Assembly: GCA_963575745.1 (NCBI GenBank)
Contig: CAUYUJ010017893.1
Span: forward strand, 412,946 to 476,945
Length of the DNA stretch: 64,000 nucleotides
DNA from: Prorocentrum cordatum
Lineage: Eukaryota; Sar; Dinophyceae; Prorocentrales; Prorocentraceae
Reading direction: 5' to 3'
Positions 52,236-62,069 of this stretch are shown piece by piece. The notes beneath the pieces were generated by a model that worked only from the letters and a program-made list of their open reading frames with translations, ran no database searches and was not told where the DNA came from. The position numbers and the translations under genes were made by a program. Numbering within the stretch: the stretch's first letter is position 1; each line of letters begins with the position of its first letter.

Positions 52236-52404
52236 GACAGCTTCGGTGGCCGGAGCTGTCCACGCCCAACATCTCTCGGGGGAAGCGGGTGGAAGCATGA
52301 AGCCTGAAGGCGCTGCCAAGAGATTGGGTCTCCGCCCGCCCCACTGAGAATGAAGGAACATGTGAAATCATAGGTCTCCCAAGATAGGAAGGCACCTCAC
52401 CTAA

Positions 52405-52500
52405 GGAGGAGGAGGAGGAGGATGAAGAGGAGGAGGAGGAGGAGGAGGAGGAGGAGGAGCAGGAGGAGGAGGAGGAGGAGGAGGAGGGGGGGAGGAGAGG
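52405..52500. repeat. GGA tract
   Basis: (GGA)n. Confidence 0.95.
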
Positions 52501-52929
52501 ACGAGCACTGCTTGCGCCTGCCAGGGGGGATGGTGAGGGGCAGGGGGGTGATGGGACGGCCACCACCCGCGCCCCCGCGGTCCGCCCTAGCTCGCCACCC
52601 CCACCATCCCCAGGCGAAGGTGGCGCTCCCGAACGCCAGATGGCGAAGCGAGGGCAATCCGACCAGCCCACCACGACAACGAGCACAAGGCCTCGGGTTC
52701 GCCCCCACAGAGCGCACTGTGACCCCTAGCCATAGCGGGACGAGGTGGGACCGCCGCGACTCCCACTTGAAGTCGGTGCATAGAGGCCATGAGTGCGACC
52801 AACAACCACAACGACCCACGCCACACGCCCACCACTACCCACAACGACCCACCGCACCACCAGCACGCCATCTACCAGCAGCACCGAAGGCAAGGCCTCA
52901 GCAGCCAGCTGGGCGCTTGCGCTCGTATG

Positions 52930-53360
52930 TGGAGGAGGTCGCAGAAGCACGTCGCGAAGGCCGACTGCTACACGGAGCTCTTCGCGCTGGGCCAGATGGT
53001 GCACACCGAGGAGGCCGACTGCGACGCGGAGCTCCTCGCGCTGGGCCAGAGGGAGCACATTGCGGAGGCCGACGGCATCGCGGAGCTCCTCGCGCTGGGG
53101 GCCAGATGGCGGAGGCCGACGGCATCGCGGAGCTCCTCGCGCTGGGGGCCAGATGGTGGAGGCCGACGGCATCGCGGAGCTCCTCGCGCTGGGCCAGCTG
53201 GCGGACAGCTGGGAGGCCAGGCGCGGCTGCCCCCGCAGGCCTGCGGCGACGCAGAGCTCCTGGCGCTGGACCAGCAGGTGCACAGCGGCGGACGCACGCG
53301 CGACGCGGAGCACCTCGCGCTGGGCCAGAGGGAGCGCATCGCGGAGGCCAGGCGCGGGCG
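52930..53360 (+). repeat. coding-like tandem repeat, ~45-60 bp units
   Basis: Seven or so units built on GCGGAGCTCCTCGCGCTGGG. In one plus frame they read EADCDAELLALGQREHIA and EADGIAELLALG, but the frame is lost after two or three units. The minus strand gives an equally open AQREELRVAVGL-type frame. Flanking frames are open from 52520 to 53565. Whether it is expressed is unclear. Confidence 0.55.
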
Positions 53361-53689
53361 GGGTCGCCGCCTTCGACGCGGCCTGAGGGCCCCGCCGTCC
53401 CCGACTCGGCGGACGAGCTCAGCTAGGCCCCACCGAGGCGGGTGGGCCCTCGCCGAGCCGAAGGCCAGGGCCCCGCGGGCCCTCGGTCCCTCGGGCCCTT
53501 CGCCGACCGGTGTTGGGCCCAACGGGCCCGTCTTCTTTTTCGCTTTCCCTTTCCTCCTGGCCTAGCACATTCCAGGACAATGAAACGGGCCTTCCTCACC
53601 CCCCCTCTGTCGGCGGCCAACGGCCGCCGCGCTGCGCTTCAGGGCAGTGACCCTTATGGCGCGTCAAATAGCGGGAAAATAGCGGGGGG

Positions 53690-53756
53690 AGGAGGAGGAG
53701 GAGGAGGAGGAGGAGGAGGAGGAGGAGGAGGAGGAGGAGGAGGAGGAGGAGCAGAC
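53690..53756. repeat. GGA tract
   Basis: (GGA)n, nearly perfect. Confidence 0.95.
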
Positions 53757-53957
53757 TGGAACCTGGGAGGCCAGAAGCAGTCTTTCAACGAGCGGTGGGC
53801 CTCTGCGCACGATGTCCCCGCTCCCCTGGGCTGGGTCTCGCAGGAGCCTCGCCGAGATATATAGCGAAGGAGGGACGCCCGCGCCATTTGGGCATCTGCT
53901 GGATGTCAAATGCCCTCTGCCCACGGAATCGCCCAAACAAAGTTGGGCCGAGGCCCG

Positions 53958-54066
53958 TTGACTCCCCCTCCCTCCCTCCCTCCCTTCCCCTCTCCCTTCC
54001 CTCGGCCCCCCTCCCTCCCTCCCTCCCTCCCTCCCTCCCTCCCTCTCTCCCCCCTCTCCCCCCCTC
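53958..54066. repeat. CCCT tract
   Basis: (CCCT)n with C-rich interruptions. From 54067 to 54560 I see only GAACCG/GGATCGG-rich sequence and no convincing gene. Confidence 0.9.
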
Positions 54067-54561
54067 GCGCCGCCAGCCGCAACTGCGGGAGCTCTTTTCT
54101 CTGGTCCTCGCCCCCTCTGGAGGGGCCCATCGCATCGGCAACATTCCGAAAAGGGGCGTCGGAGCCGAGGGGCCTTCCGAGTGGGATCGGGAGTACAGCT
54201 CCCCCCTTTGTGGCTCTTCTGCCTTCCCCCACACCCTTCCAAGAAGAACCAACACCGAATCACAAAACAAGATCGGATCGGAACATGCGTCGAGTTGGGC
54301 TGCGTCGGCACAGCACCGGAATCGAAGCGGATCGGCTGCGCCAGGATGCGACACAGCGCCGCGAAACAGCGCCAAGATTCGGATGGGAACCGCACCGAGA
54401 CTTCTCTCGGGCACTGGAACGGGACCAGGGCCGTGCTGGCCAGAAACGGCGACGTGCTGGGCCGATCGGATCGAAGCGGACCCTGGTCTCGGCTGTCGGG
54501 TCGTACCTCGGATCTCCAGCGGCCGTTCGGGAGGATCTGGGCACCCCTGGAACTCACCGAG

Positions 54562-54700
54562 CGCGTTCCTCTACTCGCAAAGTGCCCACTCGCAAACGTC
54601 CGAAAACAAACGCATCGTTGCATCGATGTAACGTATCGCAAACCCCCTATGGCGGATCCAGGCCATTTGCGAGCAGTTACTTTGCGAGTCGTGGAACGCG
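54562..54700. mobile_element. Family Q fold-back element
   Basis: 139 bp. Left CGCGTTCCTCTACTCGCAAA, then GTGCCCACTCGCAAACG; right CATTTGCGAGCAGTTACTTT, then GCGAGTCGTGGAACGCG. Inverted complements of about 38 bp. Single copy in this window. Confidence 0.78.
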
Positions 54701-54725
54701 ATTGTCTAGGATCATGTCGCGCCCA

Positions 54726-54893
54726 TCGTACCTAAGGACAACATCCCAGGAATCATTTCGAGCACCCGGAACAGTGTCGACAGAGTGTCGAAACATTGCC
54801 TCCCGGGGCCCGACACGTGAGAACCCTCGAGTTTCGGCACTGTTCTTCTCGTGCTCGAGACTGTTCCTGGTGACCCAGGCTAAAGTAAGGCTG
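54726..54893. mobile_element. Family K TIR-like element, copy 2
   Basis: Left CATTTCGAGCACCCGGAACA, then GTGTCGACA; right CTCGTGCTCGAGACTGTTCC, then TGGTGACCCAGGCTAAAGT. Confidence 0.65.
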
Positions 54894-55104
54894 GAACGTC
54901 ATACATCTGGGCACGCTCTCGGTGCGGCGCAGCTGCCCGAAGGCACGCCTTTTCCCGTCGCAGCACGGCAGGGGGCAGCCTGCACGGGCGCTCGCAGCAG
55001 TCGGGGGCGCACGGCGATCCAGCCGTCCAGAGGCGCGAGGGGGGGGTGCAGGACGGCTGGGCGAGCCGCGGCGGGAACGGCGAGGGGGGAGGGCACTCAC
55101 GAGT

Positions 55105-55316
55105 GCTAGCTCGGGCGTGTCCCCCTACAGGGGGATTTTTGGCGGGAAATGAAACAATACCCCCCAAGATGTTCCCGAGTGCTCAATCACAGACACAGAC
55201 ACAGACACAGACACAGACACACACACTCACACAAAAGAAAAAAAACGTCCCCTGACGATACGATTGTCTGATCATGTTTGAATGTTCCTACTGTAGAGGG
55301 ACAAGCCCGACTTAAC
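55105..55316. mobile_element. Family A TIR element, copy 6
   Basis: Left GCTAGCTCGGGCGTGTCCCC, then CTACAGGGGGATTTTTGGCG; right CTGTAGAGGGACAAGCCCGA, then CTTAAC. Enlarged by an internal (ACAGAC)n microsatellite (55190-55225). Confidence 0.8.
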
Positions 55317-55754
55317 ACAGGTGAGAGACTTCCACGGCGAGCGCGGCGGTGCGGCCAGCCCGGGCTGCGGTGCCAGAGGGCGATGGGCGCAGGACTGCAG
55401 CACGGCCACGTGGGGCTTCAGCCAGGGCGGTGGGCACGCTCTCAGCCAGGGCTGCAGGCGCCGAGGGCGCGGGGAGCAGGGTGCAGGCAGTCCTCGTGTC
55501 GGCGCCTTGGCTGCAGCCTTCGTGGCACCAGTGCTGTCTTCTCGCCACCACTGGGGCGAGAGCGCGATGCCGCCGCGACACCCCCAGATCGAGCCTTGTA
55601 CGACGCGCAAGCTGCGCACTGCACGCGCATCTGGAGCGGCGAAGGCCCGCCGGAGACGAGGGTGAGGGGCACTCGCGTCACGACGGGTCTTGCGAAGGGG
55701 ATCGGGCGTGTAGAAGTGAATGCCGAGGTGGGTCAGACCTGGCCAAAACCAGCT

Positions 55755-55905
55755 TACAGTAGGAGCTCGACCACAAGAAACCTTCCACACGAAACCCAAC
55801 CCTGAGAACCCAGGGCGTCGCTTGACTTTTGGTGTGGGGGCGTCACGCTCGCCACAACAAAACCATCGAAACCCAAAAGCACACTGTGCCCTGGTGGCAA
55901 CCATG
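55755..55905 (+). mobile_element. Family J repeat, copy 4
   Basis: CACAAGAAACCTTCCACACG, then CCAACCCTGAGAACCCAGGG and CAACAAAACCATCGAAACCC. Runs straight into a family E element. Confidence 0.65.
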
Positions 55906-56063
55906 GGGAAACCAAAAAAGTACCCATACCGGTTCTCCGCGGACCTCTCCCGGGGTGCGTTCTGACAGGGAGTCCGAGGCGAATCCGGCGGTGGCGACAA
56001 AGGCCTACCATAAGGCCCCCCAAAAGGGGGAAACGGGGAAAAGCAGAGCTATGGGTGCCCTTC
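55906..56063 (+). mobile_element. Family E TIR element, copy 3
   Basis: Left AAAAAAGTACCCATACC; right GAGCTATGGGTGCCCTT; interior GGACCTCTCCCGGGGTGCGT. Confidence 0.7.
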
Positions 56064-56164
56064 ACACCTCTGAAGCCAGGGTGTCTCTTGGTGGGTACCA
56101 ATTCCTCCTCTAAAGCCAGGGTGTCTCTCGGCATGGGCTTTCACTGTAGAAGTGGGTGGCAGGT

Positions 56165-56272
56165 GCCCCGGGTGGCTCCAGGAGGGCGGAGAGGAGGAGG
56201 AAGAGGAGGAGGAGGAGGAGGAGGAGGAGGAGGAGGAGGAGCAGGAGGCGGAGGAGGAGGAGGAGGAGGCAG
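56165..56272. repeat. GGA tract
   Basis: (GGA)n. Confidence 0.9.
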
Positions 56273-56560
56273 GGACCTGGGCCCAAAGCGGGCTGCGCAC
56301 ACATCGTGCGGAGTCCTCTGACCCTGCTCGACCGCCCAGGGGTTCCGTGCAGCCCGCGCACATATGAGGTTCGGCAATCTTGATTGGCGAGCGAGGGGGG
56401 GGGAGGAGGAAGGAAAAGGCGTTCTCAGCGTTGCGAAACGATGCGAAGGCAAAACGAGGAAGAATGATAAACAAAACGAAGACGAACAACAGCGTTTAGG
56501 TTCAGCCCTGATGGGCGAGGACCTCCCACGAGCTGCGGGACTGGCCGGGCGCGTGGTGGA

Positions 56561-57945
56561 CTATGTATTCCTATTCTTATAGTTGTATCACCCGGACCCC
56601 CCCCCTAAACCTGACCAACACCCCTGCAGGACACCCCAGACGCCCCTGCCCTCCACCCAACGAGTGCCCTGGACGCCCTTTCGGAGTCCCGGCGGCCTTC
56701 CGGGCAATTGGACGCCCCTGCCGATCGGAGCCCACGGGCCCAAAACGGGCCCCAAGTCGGCCCATCAGCGCTCACAGAGGACCCACTATGGTTTCAAGAC
56801 GGCCCACGAGGCCCCCAGGACGGTCCAAGAGACCCCAAAAGGGACCCCCAAGAGCCAAACACCGTCTCATTCCCTGAAGAAACGTACGCTTTTGAAGATA
56901 TTAGCTTTTTCCGCTTTCACAGCGTCCACGGCATCCCCAGAGACTCTCAAGATCGCCCCAGGACGGCATCCGAGGCCTCTATGAGCGGCTCAAGGCGGCC
57001 CTAAAGAGCTCCAAGATGGATCAAGAGAAGCCCAAGGCGGCCCAAGAGGGGCCCCAGAGGGCCCCGAGAACTCCCAAGAGAGCCCCAGGAGAGCCACAGG
57101 AGGCCCCCAAGAGTGTCCCAAGAGGGGCCCCGAAAAGCCCCTGGCCGGCCCAGCCTCCTAAACCGGCCAAAAGAAAGTTCCGGGACGGCCCAGGAAAGCT
57201 CCAAGACGGCCCAAAACAGCCCCAAAAGGAGTCCTCTGGTCCGGAGAGCCACCAAGAGCTCAAACGCGAGCCCACACCGTTCCAGTGTAGTTTCCAGCAG
57301 TTCTCTTACACTCTACGATGCCGTAGTTCGCAGGACGGTGGTTCGAAAGGACTTCAGAAGCCCCACAGGCGTCCAGGACCCCTCCAGGGTGCGCTCGTTG
57401 CGCTCCCGCAAGCCCGCCTATCCTTCCCGTACCACCATTGCCCTTGGCATCTTTCTCACTCTGACTGTGCCCTTCTCGTCTCTCTCACTCTCTCCCGTCC
57501 CCCTTTTTTCTGCCTTCTCTGTCGACCTCCACGTCCTTGGCATCGGATGGCCATCCTCATTCGCCTGTTCCTTCCTCTGGAACTTCTCCCCGTTGTTCCC
57601 CCCTTTTCCCCCCTTCCGCCCCTTAAGCCCCCCCTCCCCGTGCTCCCTTCCCGTTCCCCGTCCGTAGACAGGTGCCATCGCAACCGTTTGATGCTTCGTC
57701 GTGTGCCAGCACATTCGCGCGTGAAAAAATCACCCTTCCCTCCCCACTTCTGCGCACAGGCATGCAAGCCCATCGGGCGAATGCACTGTTAGCAAGGTCC
57801 AGGGATAACAGAAAGATGAGCCAGTCGCCCGTCCAGACCTCGACGCCCCCTCTGCTGAAACGCGCGATGACTTATTGTTTTGTTGTCCGAGAAGCGTCCA
57901 GAACAAGGCGCGTGGCGCGAAGCTCCAATGCAGTCTTGTATATAC
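56561..57945 (+). mobile_element. Family M ~1.3-kb repeat, copy 2
   Basis: Colinear with copy 1 for nearly its full length (CCCTCCACCCAACGAGTGCC, CCAAACACCGTCTCATTCCC, CCGTTTGATGCTTCGTCGTG), ending GCGTGGCGCGAAGCTCCAAT beside a short TATACA tract. Confidence 0.85.
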
Positions 57946-57974
57946 AGATATATACGACTGCATAAGCGCTTCGC

Positions 57975-58100
57975 GCCATGAATGCGACCACGATCGCGAG
58001 GACCACCGCCACCACCAGCACCACCACCACCACAACCACCACCACGACGACGACGCCGACGACGCCGACGACAACGACGACGACGACGACGATGGGGCTC
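57975..58100. repeat. CCA/CGA triplet runs
   Basis: (CCA)n, then (CGA)n. Further (CCT)n at 58195-58240 and (CGA)n at 58337-58385, all between the inverted family M copies. Confidence 0.9.
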
Positions 58101-58340
58101 CCGTCTGAACTGCAGATGGGGCGCTCGTCTCTCGAGGGCCTGTGGAAGCTCCCGATGGGACCAGAAGCGTTCAGAAACTTGGCCCTTGCTCGTCGTCGTC
58201 CTCCTCCTCCTCCTCCTCCTCCTCCTCCTCCTCCTGCCCCTCCTCTTGGGCAGGCCGCGGGAGCGAGCGCTCAGGGCGTCAGTGAGCGGGCTACGCAATA
58301 ATGAGGCGGCAGCCGGCTGAGACCTCCTGCTCCTCCGTAG

Positions 58341-58372
<32 letters not shown>

Positions 58373-58385
58373 CGTCGACGACGAT

Positions 58386-59216
58386 TAGGCGCTTCCTGAA
58401 TGCCTGGAGGGGTCCTGGACGCTCGTGGGGCTGCTGAGGTCCTTTCGAACCACCGTCCTGCGAACTACGGCATCGTGGAATGTTAGAGAACTGCTGGAAG
58501 CTATATTGGAACGGGGTGGGCTCGCGTTTGAAATCCTGGTGACTTTCCGGACCGGAGGACTCCTTTGGGGGCTGTTTCGGGCCGTCTTGGAGCTTTCCTG
58601 GGCCGTCCCGGAACTTTCTTTTGGCCGGTTTAGGAGGCCGGGCCAGCCAGGGGCTTTTCGGAGGCCCTCTTGGGACACTCTTGGGGGCCTCCTGTGGCTC
58701 TCTTGGGGCTCTCTTGGGAGTTCTCGGGGCCCTCTGGGGCCCCTCTTGGGCCGCCTTGGGCTTCTCTTGATCTGTCTTGGAGCTCTTTTGGATCGCCTAG
58801 GATGCCGTGGACGCTGTGAAAGCGGAAAATGCTATAGCTTTTTCCGTGAAAAGCTGCGAAAGCTGTGAAAGTGGAAAAATATATTATAATATCTTGAAAA
58901 GCGTACGTTCTTCAGGGAATGGGACGATGCTTGGCTCTTGGGGTCCCCTTTGGGGCCTCTTGGACCGTCTTGGGGGCCTCGTGGGCCGTCTTGAAACCAT
59001 AGTGGGTCCTCTTTGAGCGCTGATGGGCCGTCTTGGGGCCCGTTTTGGGCCCGTGGGCTCCGATCGGCAGGGGCGTCCAACTGCCCGGAAGGCCGCCGGG
59101 ACTCCGAAAGGGCGTCCAGGGCGTTCGTTGGGTGGAGGGCAGGGGCGTCTGGGGTGTCCTGGGGGTGGTGGTCCAGTTTAGGGGGGGTGGGGGGGGGTCC
59201 GGGTAATAAGAATATA
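58386..59216 (-). mobile_element. Family M repeat, copy 3 (inverted, truncated)
   Basis: Reverse complement of the left ~0.83 kb of copies 1 and 2. Its inner end (TTCCTGAATGCCTGGAGGGG) matches copy 1 (CCTCCAGGCATTCAGGAAGC), whereas copy 2 reads CCTCCAGGGTGCGCTCG there. A (TA)n run follows at 59235-59275. Confidence 0.85.
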
Positions 59217-59237
59217 AGAAGGAATATCTACACACAC

Positions 59238-59276
<39 letters not shown>

Positions 59277-59278
<2 letters not shown>

Positions 59279-59475
59279 GCGGCGCGCGGGGGGGGAGTGA
59301 GAAGGAGAAGGCCATCTCTCAGAAGGCGGCGGGACTTCTCAGAAGCCCTCGCGCCGTCTGAGAAGTGTTCTGCGTCTTCGGGGAAGGCTTAGAACACTTC
59401 TCAGAAGGCCCGGGGACGTCCGAGCCTTCTGAGAAGGCCTTCTCCCTCTCACTTCCCCCCTTTGCTCGCCGCCGG
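59277..59475. mobile_element. Family C TIR element, copy 3
   Basis: Left CGGCGGCGCGCGGGGGGGGA, then GAGAAGGAGAAGGCC; right AAGGCCTTCTCCCTCTCACT, then TTTGCTCGCCGCCG. Confidence 0.8.
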
Positions 59476-59510
59476 AATAGATCCACCACTGATTGTGTGA
59501 AACGGCGCCC

Positions 59511-59741
59511 ATGCGCATGCACCGCACCATGTCTGGATTCCCCTCAGGCCCTGCTCCAACGCATATGGTCAAATTTCTCGGCTCCGAGAGCCAAAGTTCC
59601 TCGGCTGCGAGGTCGAGGATCGACGAAACTTCGGGAGACGCCAACACGGTGCGGTGCACACAAATCGTTCGACCACCTGAGCATCCACTCTCGGAGGAAG
59701 GCGAAATGAGACAACGACACGCCAAAAAAGCGTTCCCCTGA
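59511..59741 (+). CDS. hypothetical protein
   Basis: 76 codons from an ATG at 59511 to a stop at 59741: MSGFPSGPAPTHMVKFLGSE, then SRIDETSGDANTVRCTQIVR and PPEHPLSEEGEMRQRHAKKA. Balanced composition. A minus frame is also open here but is less convincing. No family recognised. Confidence 0.35.
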   Translation: MRMHRTMSGFPSGPAPTHMVKFLGSESQSSSAARSRIDETSGDANTVRCTQIVRPPEHPLSEEGEMRQRHAKKAFP

Positions 59742-59834
59742 CCAGCCGTGGCGACGAGCGGGCCCCCCGACGGGCCGACGACCGTTGTCCGATCTGGCCC
59801 TCTTCTGACCTTCGTACTTGGATCACCGCGGTGG

Positions 59835-60180
59835 TTGTTAAGTGGATAGGGGGCTATAAGTTGATACCAGGGTGGGTTATGCCAGGCAGAACCTAGGTTA
59901 TAGAGTAGGTTGAACATGCCATAAGTGGCTTGGGTGGATTCGCTAACTCCGCTAAGTGGGCGGAACCCACTTGGCCCCCGATCCTTACCCCACTTTTTTT
60001 CGAAAGATGCAATGGAAGCGGACCACACGACGGAGCTTCCAACTATCACAGCATGCCGAACGATAGGTACACAAGCTACACATGTGGGGGCAAACATGCA
60101 GATCTTCACCCCACCTACAAGCTAGGTTAGGCCGGACGTCCCCCCCTCAACATCCACTCAGAACCCCCTTTCATTCACTT
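59835..60180 (+). mobile_element. Family O repeat, copy 2
   Basis: AAGTGGCTTGGGTGGATTCG, then AAGTGGGCGGAACCCACTT and CAACATCCACTCAGAA, as at 957-1215. Confidence 0.5.
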
Positions 60181-60199
60181 AGCAACCACTAGGGTGAGC

Positions 60200-60385
60200 C
60201 ACGCTCAGTGCACCTGCTGAGCGCGCACAGGGGGTACACGCTAAGCGCGCACCGCAGGGGGCACACGCTAAGGGTGGAAGGGGGCACACTTAGCGTGTAT
60301 ACCTTTGGCGTCCCTTCATCCAGGTCAGAGCACGCTGAAAAGCCGTACACGCTAAGCGTGACACAGCCTAACGTGTACTTCAATA
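60200..60385. repeat. ACACGCTAAGCGTG words in both orientations
   Basis: TACACGCTAAGCGCG, CACACGCTAAGGG, CACACTTAGCGTGTATACC, TACACGCTAAGCGTGACA and TAACGTGTAC cluster within 190 bp. Several are near-palindromes. Confidence 0.6.
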
Positions 60386-60474
60386 TTTTGGAAGCGAACG
60401 CTCTTATGCGTCACATCCTGACCTTAACCCCTCAGCAAGCCCCGCCGTGATCGGAGAGCGTCGGTGTCCGTCTC

Positions 60475-60620
60475 ATGGAAGCCCACGTGGCCCCCAGCGC
60501 TGTCCGATGTGGGCCCGACTTCGACCAAACGCGGAACACACCTGGGACCGCATCTGCACCAGATCCGCCCCCTTTCACCATGCGAGACGAGAAGAACGAG
60601 GAGGGGCGAGGAGGAACAGG
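60475..60620 (+). CDS. hypothetical coding segment
   Basis: MEAHVAPSAVRCGPDFDQTR, then NTPGTASAPDPPPFTMRDEK, running into a GGA tract. Protein-like until the tract; 3' end undefined. Confidence 0.27.
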
Positions 60621-60726
60621 AGGGGGCCAGAGGAGGAGGAGGAGGAGAAGAAGGAGGAGGAGGAGGCGGAGCTGGAGGAGGAGGAGGAGGAGGAGGAGGG
60701 AGAAGGAAGAGGAGGAGGAGGAGTGA
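60610..60726. repeat. GGA tract
   Basis: (GGA)n. Confidence 0.9.
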
Positions 60727-60910
60727 ATGAATGAAAGACGACTCTGGGCCCGCATCTCCCCCTGTCCCTGCTATGCCGAGGCGGACTGAACAGCGTGCGG
60801 CAAGCTCGCATATGTAAAGCGTGTAAAACTCGTAGGTATTCAAGTGAAACACACAGGCGTGTAATATGTATGAGAGTGCACCCGTCGGACGACTAAAAAA
60901 GTCACGAGGT

Positions 60911-61231
60911 TCAGAAGGGGCCCAGCGGGCCCCGACGGGCCTGTAGGCTGGGCCCCAGGGTCACGCGCACCGACGCGTAAGGCACGAACAGACCCCAGGG
61001 AGCAAGGACAGCAAGGGCGTCAGCCATATTCGCAACGAGTATGGGCCAACAGGGGGGGCGGACCTCGCGGTAGCGTGAAACTGGTGAGAGGCAACTGCGA
61101 TCCGTCATCAGGGGATCACATCACGCGGTCGCCGTCCGATACGTAGCGCAGCGTCATGGGGAGGAGGCCGAAATTGAAGATGAGCCAGCCCCACGCTGCG
61201 GATATGAAACGAGATGCTCACGATGGCATTC
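60911..61231 (-). other. coding-like region downstream of the retroelement ORF
   Basis: Immediately after the ORF1-like stop (which overlaps a donor-like ATAGCAG/GTGAGA) the minus strand reads ENAIVSISFHIRSVG, then in another frame GWLIFNFGLLPMTLRYVSDG, and later VANMADALAVLAPWGLFVPY. It may be downstream exons or decayed continuation of the element. Confidence 0.3.
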
Positions 61232-62056
61232 TCACCTGCTATATTTTGCGTCTACCGCGTTCTGCAGTATCTCCTCCATTGCGCCTGGTGGCGCCGCGCC
61301 CAGAGCCCTGCGCCCGCCGATCTCCTCTAGTGCCTTCTGCAACAGGCCGCGGACCATCAAGGGCGAAGGCAGCGACTGCTCGTCTGATTCGGGCGGTGCG
61401 CTCGGCTGCGAGACGTCCCTCATCATCAGGTGGAGCTTCCTCTTGTTCTGATCGTAGCACTTCGTGACCCGAAACAGGCGCACCATGTCGTGCAGGTCGT
61501 GAGGCTGCAGCTCGCACCACACTCTGCCGTGCCAATCTTTGAGCATCGCGTGAGTCCTCTGCCCCAGCGCGAGCCCACGCTCGAGCAACTTGGTCACGAA
61601 CCCATTGAAGATATGTAGGTGAGGAGGACCGAGCTGGTGGCCTTTGCCTCGGGCTCGGACTTCGTGTGAATACGTCGCCCCTGCCTCCTGTGCGGCCTCG
61701 ATCTCTGGTAGGTCGGCGGTCAGGAACTACGTGTCCACTCCCGCTGCCCATAGCTCGCGCACCATCTGGGTCGTCATGAGCGTCTGCTTCACCAGCACGT
61801 TGATGAAGTTGGCCTGCTTCTGAGTGAAGCCCATGTCCTTGATCTGCCCGAGGTGCCGATTGCGCTGCTGCTTGCTGTTGGGCCCGTTGGCCGCGGCCGC
61901 GTCGGAGGCGGAGCCTGGGTTGGGGTTGGAGCTCTTGCCGCCCTTGTCCTTCTGTGGAGGGCCGCCCTTGGCCTCGGCCTGCACGGGGGCGCCCTCTGCC
62001 TCTGCGGCGCCAGGCGGCCGCTTCTCCAGCATCCACTTGGGCTTGGGGTTCGCCAT
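61232..62056 (-). pseudogene. retroelement-associated second ORF, interrupted by one in-frame TAG
   Basis: Starts at ATG 62056 (MANPKPKWMLEKRPPG). A Gln/Ala/Pro-rich linker is followed by IKDMGFTQKQANFINVLVKQ and MVRELWAAGVDT, then TAG at 61727-61729. The same frame continues in clearly coding sequence: FLTADLPEIEAAQEAGATYS, HLHIFNGFVTKLLERGLALG, DWHGRVWCELQPHDLHDMVR, LFRVTKCYDQNKRKLHLMMR, ending NAVDAKYSR. Total about 274 codons. It overlaps the end of the RT frame one base out of phase, with no spacer. I infer an accessory (ORF1-like) protein of a dinoflagellate LINE, but the family assignment is from context and general resemblance only. Confidence 0.6.
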
Positions 62057-62069
62057 CGCCAGCCCGTCG

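Noticed and set aside
61239-62069. Extension of the RT frame to 61239
   Set aside because: Beyond about 62070 the translation becomes Arg/Gly/Gln-rich, while another frame of the same strand is clearly coding.
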